Shown here one piece after another: positions 26,221-35,540 of a DNA stretch of 43,532 nucleotides. Position 1 is the first letter of the stretch. Every line of letters begins with the position of its first letter. The stretch covers positions 1 to 43,532 of the forward strand of contig QNDR01000010.1 in the NCBI GenBank assembly GCA_003646025.1. Direction: 5' to 3'. The notes under the pieces were generated by a model. The model did not search any database, was not told the origin of the DNA, and saw only the letters and a program-made list of their open reading frames with translations. The stretch is from Candidatus Fermentibacterota bacterium (GTDB taxonomy: Bacteria > Fermentibacterota > Fermentibacteria > Fermentibacterales > JCC-6). The translations under genes were made by a program, and so were the position numbers.

Positions 26221-27687
26221 TCATTCATCAAGAAGAGCCACTTCCATATGTTCACTGATTCGCCTGTAGAATTCGAAACTGTGAGAACCTCTTATGCTCT
26301 GAATAGATGGAATTCCCCACACATCGAGAACAACCCATACCTGCGAATGACCGCCGTTTTCCAGCAGACTGTCCAGCAGTTGTTCCGGAAATACTCTGTC
26401 TCTCTCCCGGTCAGGTACAAAAGGCAGATTTCCTGAAGGAGTAAGGTAGTCCATATCGGTTTCAGAGTAGTATTCCCAGGCAAGTGAAGTTGATTTCCCG
26501 CCAAATACCACAACGATATCATCCGGCTCTGCCAGAGATTCAACAGTAGCGACAGCTTCTCTCCAGTTGCTTCTGTGGTAGGGAAAGGTCTTCATGCTGT
26601 AGTATGGAACAAGTACCAGAATGCATATTGCCGAAACAACAGCACCGCTCCAGCGCAGTTTTGAGAAAACAGCCGCAGAAGTAATACTGAGCGGAATCCA
26701 CAGAACAGACAACTGCCTGATACCTGGTTCATCTGCAAGAAACAGGCTGAAAGGAATCAGTAAAGCCAGCCACAGGTATTTCCTCTCGACCAGCCTGAGC
26801 ATTCCCGCAAAAAACGGTCTGATGGTCAGGAACAGAACGGCAAACGCATTGACAGCAAAAACGGCAAGCATTCTTGGTCTTTCAAGCAGGTTTTCTGATA
26901 TCTCAGGAAGAATTCCACCGGCGAGAAGTCGGAAAAACTGTGATGCCGGGAGCACTCCTGAAAACCTGCTGAATCCAAGATACATTCCCGCAGATACCAT
27001 TCTAGAATTTCTTAATGAAAACTGATGGGAAAAATACAGAATGATGGGAGCATAGAACACAGCCAGAATACCGGGAACAATCAGAAAACGCCTTAACGGA
27101 ATTCTTTTCTCTTTGCTTACCGTAAGGTACAAAACACAACTTACAGCCACACTGATTACAAAAATATGTTGTGTGAGTATTCCAAAAATACCGAGAACAA
27201 GACTTCCAGTCAGTGCTTTTTTTGACCCCCGCCATGCCAGATCCGCAATATCTGCAAACCACAAGGATATTGCCGCGTTTACTCCGTAAACCCATGCTTC
27301 CTGTCCCAGCGAAACGGCAAATGGAGAAACCGCCCAGATCATTCCTGCCCAGAAGCCACCCTGAACAGTGGTTCTTCTTGATGCAAGCCGGAATACCGGA
27401 ACAACAGCAGACGAAACAGCAACAGCAACAAGCAGCCTCAAACCAAATTCACTGTCGCCTGCAAGCAGTGATGAAAGCTTGATAAGAACAAAGGCAAACG
27501 GGGGATGCGGGGTACCTGCAGCAACTGCAGTAAACATATCCGGCCATGTCATGCGGGTGGCCCCCCATGCAAGACACTCGTCTATCCACAAACTCTTGCT
27601 GCCAAGAAACAACAGTCTTGCCAGCAGTGAAATCACGCTGAGAACCACCATTGAGTACCTGGGTTTATTCCATGCTGAAAAACGCAT
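26221..27687 (-). CDS. GT39/PMT_2-like glycosyltransferase (GT-C, polytopic)
   Basis: 488 aa; SKSLWIDECLAW (GT-C acidic motif in first loop), TPHPPFAFVLIKLSSLLAGDSEFGLRLL, many TM segments. Confidence 0.8.
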   Translation of the reverse strand: MRFSAWNKPRYSMVVLSVISLLARLLFLGSKSLWIDECLAWGATRMTWPDMFTAVAAGTPHPPFAFVLIKLSSLLAGDSEFGLRLLVAVAVSSAVVPVFRLASRRTTVQGGFWAGMIWAVSPFAVSLGQEAWVYGVNAAISLWFADIADLAWRGSKKALTGSLVLGIFGILTQHIFVISVAVSCVLYLTVSKEKRIPLRRFLIVPGILAVFYAPIILYFSHQFSLRNSRMVSAGMYLGFSRFSGVLPASQFFRLLAGGILPEISENLLERPRMLAVFAVNAFAVLFLTIRPFFAGMLRLVERKYLWLALLIPFSLFLADEPGIRQLSVLWIPLSITSAAVFSKLRWSGAVVSAICILVLVPYYSMKTFPYHRSNWREAVATVESLAEPDDIVVVFGGKSTSLAWEYYSETDMDYLTPSGNLPFVPDRERDRVFPEQLLDSLLENGGHSQVWVVLDVWGIPSIQSIRGSHSFEFYRRISEHMEVALLDE

Positions 27688-27696
27688 TCGAACCTT

Positions 27697-28092
27697 TCAG
27701 ACAATAGGTTTTCTTCTACCGGCTTTCTTTTCCGACTGTTGCTTCTTTGCAGCCAGTCGTTTCTCTCTGGACGCTCTGGTCGGTCTTACCGGCTTTCTCC
27801 TCTTCGGTTCAACAACCGCCTGTGCAACAAGCTCTTCAAGCTTTCGCACAGCAGCATGCATATTCATAAGCCTGCTGCGGTACTCCCGGGATTCTATAAC
27901 TATCTCTCCGGAACCGGTGAGCCTTTTTCCTGCCAGTTTCTTCAGCCGCTCAGCAACTTCCGGGGAAAGGTTTCCAAGGGATACCGTGTAGCGGAGCTGA
28001 ACCGCTGTTTCTGTTTTGTTCTGATGCTGACCTCCGGGACCTCCTGCTCGAAGATATGCCCACGAGAGAGCAGCTTCAGGAATATCCGCCAT
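27697..28092 (-). CDS. arfB: Peptidyl-tRNA hydrolase / ribosome rescue factor (ArfB/YaeJ-like, RF-1 domain)
   Basis: 131 aa; YLRAGGPGGQHQNKTETAVQLR with GGQ; basic C-terminal tail TRASREKRLAAKKQQSEKKAGRRKPIV. Confidence 0.9.
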   Translation of the reverse strand: MADIPEAALSWAYLRAGGPGGQHQNKTETAVQLRYTVSLGNLSPEVAERLKKLAGKRLTGSGEIVIESREYRSRLMNMHAAVRKLEELVAQAVVEPKRRKPVRPTRASREKRLAAKKQQSEKKAGRRKPIV

Positions 28093-29234
28093 CAGTTTTT
28101 GCTGCCCAGCCCTTTCTTAAGGCTGTATGCAAGCATCAGACCGGCAAGCACAAACATTGCGATCTTCGCAGGACCTACTCCGTTCCCGAAACCGATAATT
28201 CCGGCGATAATAGCGGGAATACCCAGGAAGATATCAAACAGTGTAATCTTCGCTTTTTTGCTCACGGGATACTCCGCGGAGAGAAGTTCCTTCTTCGAGC
28301 CGTCAACCAGAGCACTGTACTGCTTTCCGTCTATGCTGTACTTCAGCTCCCACATTGGCACGTAAACCAGATCGACCTTGTTCACGTTAACCGTTGTGTC
28401 TACATCGGTAATAACATCGGTTTTCGATTCCGCCTTCTTCGCCTGATGGCTCTTTATGTTGCCTCTGGCGTTGGCCTCCGCCCTTTCCTGGGTTATCTGG
28501 CCATTCACAAGGTTCTCGTTCATTCCGGCATTCTTTACAGCCTCAATATCAAAGGGAATTTTCCCGTCGAGCATGTCTCTGTTTGAAGACTCCCTGCTGC
28601 CGCCCAGTCTGAGCCAGAACTTGCCCCAGTCGGGGAATATTGACTTCTTACCCGGCTGTATGTTTGCTATACCCCAGAACTCATCGGGATTCTCCCTGGC
28701 GTATTCCGGCCATGTGAAATCCTCATCAAAGCGGCCGCTTACAGGCTCGTACCAGGTCTGTGTTCTCTTGTTGTCTCCTGTTCCCGTGGATTTTGTTCTC
28801 TTCTTTTTCCCGTGCCATGATGTTGAAGCACTGCTTTTAACTATCCAGTAGGGAAGCATCAACCCCCTTACAGAACTCAGTTTTGCCGCGGCAACATAGC
28901 TTTTTGATCGATGAAATCCCTTCGAAAGCCATGTTATAAGGGTGCTGATGGCATCATTCTCATTCACCTCAATGGGAAGCATGGAATGACCGTCTATCTT
29001 AACAATGTTGTCGTAACCGGCAAGCATTGTTGTGGTTCCGCAGTAGGGGCAGGTGATAACATTCTCCCCTTCCATGTATGCAAGGGGGGCTGCACAGTTC
29101 TGGCAGGCCAGCTCACGGTCGTGGGCAAGAGCTGTAGACTCCTGCTGTTCGGGCTCCTCTGCGGTTTCCGGCATTCCCGGCACCTCGGGTGCTTCGGGAG
29201 CATCGGCCCCGGGGGTTGTTTTTTCTTCCTGCAT
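28092..29234 (-). CDS. Zinc-ribbon protein with C-terminal TM pair, uncharacterised
   Basis: 380 aa; acidic Pro-rich N-terminus; CQNCAAPLAYMEGENVITCPYCG zinc ribbon; hydrophobic C-terminal pair IFLGIPAIIAGIIGFGNGVGPAKIAMFVLAGLMLAYSL. Confidence 0.75.
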   Translation of the reverse strand: MQEEKTTPGADAPEAPEVPGMPETAEEPEQQESTALAHDRELACQNCAAPLAYMEGENVITCPYCGTTTMLAGYDNIVKIDGHSMLPIEVNENDAISTLITWLSKGFHRSKSYVAAAKLSSVRGLMLPYWIVKSSASTSWHGKKKRTKSTGTGDNKRTQTWYEPVSGRFDEDFTWPEYARENPDEFWGIANIQPGKKSIFPDWGKFWLRLGGSRESSNRDMLDGKIPFDIEAVKNAGMNENLVNGQITQERAEANARGNIKSHQAKKAESKTDVITDVDTTVNVNKVDLVYVPMWELKYSIDGKQYSALVDGSKKELLSAEYPVSKKAKITLFDIFLGIPAIIAGIIGFGNGVGPAKIAMFVLAGLMLAYSLKKGLGSKN

Positions 29235-29322
29235 GGCGTTCCCTCCTGTTGTTATGAAAAGTCAATTCCGTACCTCAGTGCATTATACAAACAAACACAA
29301 TCCGGGAAAACGGCAGAAAAAA

Positions 29323-29346
29323 AGCCGGCCCCTGCTGGAGCCGGCT
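29323..29346 (-). terminator. Rho-independent terminator of the porin-like gene
   Basis: Minus strand AGCCGGC-TCCAGCAGGG-GCCGGCT followed by TTTTTTCTG. Confidence 0.85.
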
Positions 29347-29364
29347 CTCTAACTGAAAAACTTC

Positions 29365-30411
29365 CTAGAAGTTCATTCTCCAGTTGGTATAGATGTCTGT
29401 GTAGCCATCTTTGTCGTATTCAAAGCCGTAGTTGCGGGCACCAATCTGAAGAGTATTGTTTTCACTGAACAGACCAACGTTAACACAGAAGTCGATGCGG
29501 GAGAAACTGCTTTCCGGATCAGTATCACCTTCGTACCACGGGTTAACAGCATCGTAGCGAACGGCAGGCATGATCCTGACGAACACATCGCCGTCGAGGT
29601 CCATGTCGTAGCCGCCCATTATACTCATTCTTGTTGCGTCTGTGGTTGAAACGGTATCTGCAACTTCGTGGTCAAATCCGAGTATCATGTACTCGCCCAC
29701 GAAACGGAATGTGCCTGTGGAAGAAACCGGGTAGTTGGCAAGGGCGAAGAAGTCCATACCGTTGCTGCTGAAAGCCTCTGTGGTATCTTCTTCTGTTTCA
29801 ATGTCAGGTGTGCCGACCATCGCAATGGAGCCACCAATAGTGGCCCACTCTACAGGGTCAACTGCAACTCTGGCTGTGAACTGCTTGTTTACATCGTTGT
29901 CAGCGGCTGTATTCATGTCAACACCGTTGGAAAGAGCAAGGTCAACTGTTACAGGAGCGAACTCGGCTGTAAGCATGGTCATGATATCCTTGCCTGCGTA
30001 CCTGGCGAACTGTCCACCGACTGTAAGCAGGGATCTGTCTGCGAAGTACATGGATCCGCCGCTGCGTGTGTATGCGTAGCCGAACGGAATGTTCATCTGG
30101 CCGCCGGAAAGGGTGAAGTTCTCTGTGAAGTGAAGGTTGAGGTATGCGTAGCTGACCTTGAAGTCTTCGTCGCCTGGTGTGTTAACGGTTACGGCAACCT
30201 TGGCATCAGCGTACTCGTTGAGCTTTGGAACCCAGCTGAGGTAGCTGTAGGTGCTCATTGTTGAGCTTGGATTGACATCTTCCTCACCATACATTGTCCA
30301 GCGGAAATTGCCGTATCCTGTAAACTTTGTAAGATCCGAGCTGCCGCTTACCATGTCGCCGGCAAAGGCAACAAGAGCGAACACTGCAAGAACAACAAGA
30401 GTTCTTTTCAT
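29365..30411 (-). CDS. Outer-membrane porin-like beta-barrel protein
   Basis: Start MKRTLVVLAVFALVAFAGDMVSG (30411) with RBS AGAGGGG; alternating amphipathic strands; C-terminal aromatic ...TNWRMNF. Confidence 0.8.
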   Translation of the reverse strand: MKRTLVVLAVFALVAFAGDMVSGSSDLTKFTGYGNFRWTMYGEEDVNPSSTMSTYSYLSWVPKLNEYADAKVAVTVNTPGDEDFKVSYAYLNLHFTENFTLSGGQMNIPFGYAYTRSGGSMYFADRSLLTVGGQFARYAGKDIMTMLTAEFAPVTVDLALSNGVDMNTAADNDVNKQFTARVAVDPVEWATIGGSIAMVGTPDIETEEDTTEAFSSNGMDFFALANYPVSSTGTFRFVGEYMILGFDHEVADTVSTTDATRMSIMGGYDMDLDGDVFVRIMPAVRYDAVNPWYEGDTDPESSFSRIDFCVNVGLFSENNTLQIGARNYGFEYDKDGYTDIYTNWRMNF

Positions 30412-30472
30412 TAAATATACCCCTCTGTGTTTTGACAGGAGAAACCACATCTCCCAGTCTGTGTCTGGCGGA

Positions 30473-30502
30473 ATTATACTTCCCATGTACGGAACAACGC
30501 AA
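30473..30502 (-). promoter_or_regulatory. Sigma70-like promoter of the porin-like gene
   Basis: Minus strand TTGCGT-N18-TATAAT; -10 at 30473-30478, -35 at 30497-30502. Confidence 0.55.
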
Positions 30503-30543
30503 GTATCTTACAGGGAAAGGGCTGTATCATAAGTATTGACAGT

Positions 30544-31362
30544 ATGTTCACCGTGTTTGCAGGGCTTTTCGGGCTTTGCATTGGAAGTTTTCTTAACGTG
30601 GTAATCTGGCGCGTTCCTCTGGGAAAATCCATAGTTTCACCTCCCAGTGCCTGCCCTGGCTGCGGTAAGGAAATAGAACCCATAGACAACATTCCAGTGC
30701 TGAGCTACCTCCTTCTGAAGGGAAAGTGCCGAAACTGCTCCATGACAATCTCACCGAAGTACCCGATAACTGAGCTGATCACAGGTGTGCTGTTTGCTCT
30801 GGCGGCTGTGAAAACAGGTTACTCAATTGAATTTATCAACTACGCGGTTCTTATCTCCCTGATGATCACAGTTGTAAGAACAGACCTGGAACAGTACATA
30901 ATTCTCGATGAGGTAAGTCTTGGAGGAACTGTTGCAGGAATTCTTCTTGCCCTGCTGCCCGGTGGCACAGACATACTGACCTCGCTGATAACCGCTGTGG
31001 CAGGTGCAGTGTTCTTCCTTCTGATAAGACTGGGCGCGTCGTACTATCTGAAAAGGAATAACATCCGGACTGAAGCTCCAGAGGGCTATGAGGATGAAGA
31101 GGATGAATTTCAAGGTGGAATGGGCTGGGGCGACATAAAACTTGCCGCATGCATCGGAGCATTCCTGGGACCGGCTCTAACTGTGATCGCTTTCTTCGCG
31201 TCGTTCATCCTGGGGGCACTTGCTGGCCTGGCAATGATTGCATTCGGCGGAAAGAAAAAAACTTCTCCAATACCGTTCGGACCCTTTATGGCTCTTGGAA
31301 CAGTACTTGCTCTGTTTTTTGGAAGCGAACTGTGGCACAGTTACATCACCATGATATGGTAA
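30544..31362 (+). CDS. pilD: Prepilin peptidase (A24A)
   Basis: 272 aa; [24 protein letters not shown]...CRNC zinc motif; [12 protein letters not shown] and [14 protein letters not shown] aspartate motifs. Confidence 0.93.
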   Translation: MFTVFAGLFGLCIGSFLNVVIWRVPLGKSIVSPPSACPGCGKEIEPIDNIPVLSYLLLKGKCRNCSMTISPKYPITELITGVLFALAAVKTGYSIEFINYAVLISLMITVVRTDLEQYIILDEVSLGGTVAGILLALLPGGTDILTSLITAVAGAVFFLLIRLGASYYLKRNNIRTEAPEGYEDEEDEFQGGMGWGDIKLAACIGAFLGPALTVIAFFASFILGALAGLAMIAFGGKKKTSPIPFGPFMALGTVLALFFGSELWHSYITMIW

Positions 31363-31366
31363 ACGA

Positions 31367-32272
31367 ATGGCAGACAACTTGTTTCACCGATTGAAGTATG
31401 GAAAAGAAATAAGACAGAGGATTGCGGACATTGAAGCTGGGAAAGCAAACATAGACTGGCCCCGCTTCAGATTGCTTAAGTCTCTGGAGCTTTACCTTGC
31501 ACTGATGCGGAAGTGCAACATTCATGTTGCAGAGGCTGCAGCCCATGAGATACTGACCACACAGTTCAGTGATGACCTGGAACCCCGTCTCATAGAGCTG
31601 CTGGAAAATGACAGATCCTCGTGCCGTCTTGAGGCTGTCCGGTGCCTCAAACGCCTTGGAACACCTGCATCCCTGAAACCACTTTTTGCTGTGGTGTCTG
31701 ATGAGGATGCCACCGTTCGCAGGGAAGCGGTTACCGCTCTGGAACGAATTTCAAAGCGTTCAGGAAAACTGCAGGCAGCAGATATCTCCCGCCTGCTGCA
31801 GAAAAACAGGTATCCCGATATTCAGAAAAAGCTTCTGACCCTCCTGGCTGAAACCGGAGACCAGGGGGCTCTCATGGCTGTGGAAGCAGAGTTTGAAAAA
31901 GCAAGAGCTGTTCCGTGGACTATACCTGCAGACCTGATCAGAGACTACGGCAGACTGGCTGGAGGCAGAGCATTACCGGCTCTTGTTGAAATTCTTGAGG
32001 ATCCCGGATACACAAGAGCCATGGACGCGTGCAGAAAAGAGGAATGGAACCGGCGGGGATCAAACCTGGAAGTTGATATCATTCGCAATCGCTTCCACTA
32101 CAACAACTGGCGCTCCGTCCGCAGAGCCTGCATTGATGCTCTTGTTGAAATCTGTGATCAGGATGCCATTCCGGTTCTTACGGTGATCAGTACCACAGAC
32201 CCTGCTTCAACCCTTAGAGACAAGGCCGCAGCCGCCGTCAGGGAAATCCTCCGGAACTCAAAAATACGCTGA
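31367..32272 (+). CDS. HEAT-repeat protein
   Basis: 301 aa; repeated ...SSCRLEAVRCLKRLGTPASLKPLFAVVSDEDATVRREAVTALERI... and SVRRACIDALVEICDQDAIPVLTVI. Confidence 0.82.
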   Translation: MADNLFHRLKYGKEIRQRIADIEAGKANIDWPRFRLLKSLELYLALMRKCNIHVAEAAAHEILTTQFSDDLEPRLIELLENDRSSCRLEAVRCLKRLGTPASLKPLFAVVSDEDATVRREAVTALERISKRSGKLQAADISRLLQKNRYPDIQKKLLTLLAETGDQGALMAVEAEFEKARAVPWTIPADLIRDYGRLAGGRALPALVEILEDPGYTRAMDACRKEEWNRRGSNLEVDIIRNRFHYNNWRSVRRACIDALVEICDQDAIPVLTVISTTDPASTLRDKAAAAVREILRNSKIR

Positions 32273-32285
32273 AAAAACTATCCGG

Positions 32286-33233
32286 TTAGCGCTGCAGAAC
32301 AAAAAGGTCTGCAGTGCAGATCAGTGCCCTTGTTGTCTGGTTGTTGATGGCTATGTCTACAGGGTCACCGAAACCGTTAATCACAGCTTCCAGAGTGCCG
32401 TCCAGTGTGTTTACCACGGCAAAACCGTGGCCGGGAACAGTGGCGTACATGTACTTGCCGCTACTGGTAACAGCCAGCGCGGCAGCCGGGTAGGGAACGC
32501 TGAGTGTTCTGGAATGCTGACCTGTTCCGCAGTCAATAGCCCACACCTCGCTCTTTCCGGCAGGGGAAACAAAAACTTCACCAAACGGCGTAGAGCACAT
32601 CCCATTCACCCCGCCCTCTACAGTTGTTTCCGCTGCTGTAGAGAAATCAGCGGTTGATACCTTGTAGACCTTGTGGTTGCTGTCAGCGATAAACAGATAC
32701 TCTCCGCTTGTGTCCAGAACTGCGGCCACTGGGTCGGTTGCGTCAGTTGCACCGGTTTTCGTGATGGTCCAGCCAACGGTTTCCACCTTTGCCACCGTGC
32801 CGTCAGCACACACAACAAAAACAACTGTGGAAGATGGCCTGGGAACTATGAAAGACCCCACTTCAGGAAGAAGAACCTGCTGGTGAAGGGTATATATCTC
32901 GTTGGAAACCACGTAGAGAATGTTACCACCAGTGGCAAGACCGTAACCGCCTTCAGGGGAACTTCCCGCGTCTGCCAGCGGTGCACCCAGAGAAACTTCA
33001 GCTTTCACATACCCGGCATCACTGTCTACAAAGTACATATAGGTTCCTGCAACAGCAACACCGTCTCCGCTTCCACCCAGAAAGTCGCATGCAGTGGGGG
33101 GACCGCCTGTGTTAACTGCCTGAAGCATAAATGCGGGAAATTCGCTGTTTATGGATGGACCAGTTGTACCGCAACCGGCAGACAAAACAACCACAGTTAC
33201 AATCACAGTTACAAACAAGGCAATTCTTTTCAT
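32286..33233 (-). CDS. YncE-like beta-propeller lipoprotein
   Basis: MKRIALFVTVIVTVVVLSAGCGTTGPS lipobox; VAAVLDTSGEYLFIADSNHKVYKVSTAD; AALAVTSSGKYMYATVPGHGFAVVNTLDG. Confidence 0.8.
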   Translation of the reverse strand: MKRIALFVTVIVTVVVLSAGCGTTGPSINSEFPAFMLQAVNTGGPPTACDFLGGSGDGVAVAGTYMYFVDSDAGYVKAEVSLGAPLADAGSSPEGGYGLATGGNILYVVSNEIYTLHQQVLLPEVGSFIVPRPSSTVVFVVCADGTVAKVETVGWTITKTGATDATDPVAAVLDTSGEYLFIADSNHKVYKVSTADFSTAAETTVEGGVNGMCSTPFGEVFVSPAGKSEVWAIDCGTGQHSRTLSVPYPAAALAVTSSGKYMYATVPGHGFAVVNTLDGTLEAVINGFGDPVDIAINNQTTRALICTADLFVLQR

Positions 33234-33243
33234 GATCAACCTT

Positions 33244-34062
33244 TCACACTACTGCCAGAAAACGCGCCATGTCTTCGGCATTGAGAGCCGCTTTTCCCAT
33301 GTGACAATTGTTGAAGAAAACATAGCAGCTCTTAACATCCTCTGACAGCCTCTGAAGCCTGCCTGCCAATGCCCCAATTTCACCTGCTGAATACAGATAG
33401 TCATACCTCTGCTGTGTGTTCCCCCACCAGCTGCCGGAGTTTCTTCCGTGAAGGCGGAGATAAACCGCAATGCCGCTGTCGAGAAAACTTGTTCGGGGAA
33501 GCCCTGGCAGAGTCGGGAGATCAACTGATACCGGAACGAAACCCATCTTCTGCACCCTGTTACGGGATTCCTCCGTGTACCACTTCCTGTGCCTGAATTC
33601 AATGGCAATCTTCATGGCTGACAGGTTTTCCCTCACAGATGCAAGGTAGCTGAACGATTTTTCTTCCAGTGGAAAAGACCACGGAAACTGAGCAAGGACC
33701 ATTCCCATCTTACCAGATGAAACAAACGGAAAAAGCATACGGTGGAAAGCAGCCCAGTCTTCCCTGCCGGCACTGCGTGAGTGGGTCATGGATGAATGAA
33801 GCTTAATTGAAAAGGAAAAGTTATCCGGTACTGAATCTGCCATTTTACCGGCGGAGTTCTCAGAGAGTATTCTGTACCAGGTTGAATTTATTTCAACGGA
33901 GTTGAACTTGAGAGCATAGTACCTGAGCCAGTCCTTCCTGGCGATCCGTGACGGGTAAAACGCATTCGTCCAGTCTGGAAAACTGTAACCTGATGTTCCC
34001 AGGTGGAGATCTGCTCCTCCGGACAAGAGTTTTTTCTCTGCCTTTGTCTTAAACAGATCCAC
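33244..34062 (-). CDS. DUF72 (YecE-like) protein
   Basis: 272 aa; LGTSGYSFPDWTNAFYPSRIARKDWLRYYALKFNSVEINSTWYR; FVPVSVDLPTLPGLP; CYVFFNNCHMGKAALNAEDM. Confidence 0.92.
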   Translation of the reverse strand: MDLFKTKAEKKLLSGGADLHLGTSGYSFPDWTNAFYPSRIARKDWLRYYALKFNSVEINSTWYRILSENSAGKMADSVPDNFSFSIKLHSSMTHSRSAGREDWAAFHRMLFPFVSSGKMGMVLAQFPWSFPLEEKSFSYLASVRENLSAMKIAIEFRHRKWYTEESRNRVQKMGFVPVSVDLPTLPGLPRTSFLDSGIAVYLRLHGRNSGSWWGNTQQRYDYLYSAGEIGALAGRLQRLSEDVKSCYVFFNNCHMGKAALNAEDMARFLAVV

Positions 34063-34064
34063 GA

Positions 34065-35219
34065 TCAGTACTTCCCCTGAATGTATTCCAGTGACCTGGC
34101 ACTTACCACAGCCTTCTCTCCGTACCGCTTTCTTACCCTGTCGGCCACTCTGTTCAATTCGACTGTTCTCTCCGGAAAAAATGAAAGCTGAGCATTTTCT
34201 GACGGTACAAAATGACTGACAGACACCCCAATAAGACGTATGGGTTCTTGTATATGCTGCCTTGCCATGTCTTCAGCAGCGGTGAGTATGGTTTGATCCT
34301 GATCGGTGGGGACCGCGAGTATTCTGCGACGGGTTACTCTCTTCATGTTCCGCAGCCTGTATTTCAATGTAACCACACTGCCCAGCCATTTACCCTCTCT
34401 CAGACGGAAACCAGTTTTCTGACACACTGCCGCCAGAGCCGGCATGTACTCTGAGGGCAGAGAGACATCACGGGTGAATGTGTGCTCGTGTCCCATGGAT
34501 TTAGGAGGTTCTGTGTATCCGAAAAATCTTACCGGGCGGTCATCAATACCCCTGGCGTACCTGAATATCTCCTCACCGCCAGTGCCCAGGATCGACTTCA
34601 GCAGTCCGCGACTGAGACTGCGGAGTTTCCCAATTGTGTTTATACCGAACATCTCCAGCTTCGCCGCTGTACCTGGGCCTATGCCCCATATTGCACCTGC
34701 AGGAAAGTCAACTATATCGTCGGGCATGAGCAAACCTGCACCTTTGGGCTTGTAGAAATTTGATGCCATTTTTGCAAGAAGCCTGTTTGGACCACAACCC
34801 ACAGTACACCACAGGGATGTGGCTTCGTAAACCGCCTTCTGTATCTCAAGAGCTTTTTCAACAATACCGCCCGAAGTTCCAGTGAGGTCCATGAACGCCT
34901 CGTCTATACTGGTCGGCTGCACCATGGGGGTAAACGAAAGAAGCACTTTAAGAATACGGGTGCTGTAGGTTTTGTAACGGGCAAAACTGCCGGACAGCAC
35001 CACAGCACCTGGAATCAGGTTAAGTGCCCTGGTCATGGGCATTCCTGCATGTACACCGTATTTCCTGGCTATGTAGTTGCACGATGTAACCACCGAACGG
35101 AAGCCCGGATCTCCTCCCACGATAACAGGCCTGTTCTGCAGTTCTTCCCTGCCAAGCAGCTCCACAGACGCGAAGTAGGCATCCATGTCTACATGAAGTA
35201 TCCGCCTGTCAGGCTCCAT
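34065..35219 (-). CDS. dinB: DNA polymerase IV (Y-family)
   Basis: 384 aa; RRILHVDMDAYFASVELL, CNYIARKYGVHAGMPMTRAL, TSIDEAFMDLT, LAKMASNFYKPKG. Confidence 0.95.
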   Translation of the reverse strand: MEPDRRILHVDMDAYFASVELLGREELQNRPVIVGGDPGFRSVVTSCNYIARKYGVHAGMPMTRALNLIPGAVVLSGSFARYKTYSTRILKVLLSFTPMVQPTSIDEAFMDLTGTSGGIVEKALEIQKAVYEATSLWCTVGCGPNRLLAKMASNFYKPKGAGLLMPDDIVDFPAGAIWGIGPGTAAKLEMFGINTIGKLRSLSRGLLKSILGTGGEEIFRYARGIDDRPVRFFGYTEPPKSMGHEHTFTRDVSLPSEYMPALAAVCQKTGFRLREGKWLGSVVTLKYRLRNMKRVTRRRILAVPTDQDQTILTAAEDMARQHIQEPIRLIGVSVSHFVPSENAQLSFFPERTVELNRVADRVRKRYGEKAVVSARSLEYIQGKY

Positions 35220-35460
35220 TGGAATACTCGCAGTCTATGACCCAGCCCATTGTTTCGGTGTTGAGATGAATTTCGTACACATCGTCGGCAGATGTGCGAA
35301 CCACATAGTGGTAATACTTCACAGTACCCCGCCTGCTCTCCCAGGAAGAGGAAACTCTTACTATGTGATAAACACGATTCTGCCAGCGGAACCTGCACGG
35401 GGTCACACCACCCCCTGCAAAGTGGCAGATCATCTCAATTTTTTCCCCGAGCTCCTGCAT
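35209..35460 (-). CDS. DUF6504-like small protein upstream of dinB
   Basis: 83 aa, RBS GGAGG; PCRFRWQNRVYHIVRVSSSWESRRGTVKYYHYVVRTSADDVYEIHLNTETMGWVIDCEYSNGA; overlaps the dinB start by 11 bp. Confidence 0.7.
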   Translation of the reverse strand: MQELGEKIEMICHFAGGGVTPCRFRWQNRVYHIVRVSSSWESRRGTVKYYHYVVRTSADDVYEIHLNTETMGWVIDCEYSNGA

Positions 35461-35540
35461 ACAACCACCTCCGGCATCCTGCCCGGAGGAACAATAGTGA
35501 ACTTATGTTTACCCGTCAAGAAAGACGGAAGTTGATTCCT

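Noticed and set aside
27380-27450. CAACAGCAACAGC-type low complexity
   Set aside because: Lies within the GT-C coding sequence and encodes an ordinary hydrophobic AVAVSSAVVPV stretch on the minus strand.
33180-33230. Short tandem-like CACAGTTACAA repeats
   Set aside because: Encodes the Val/Thr-rich signal peptide (VTVIVTVVV) of the lipoprotein; explained by coding.
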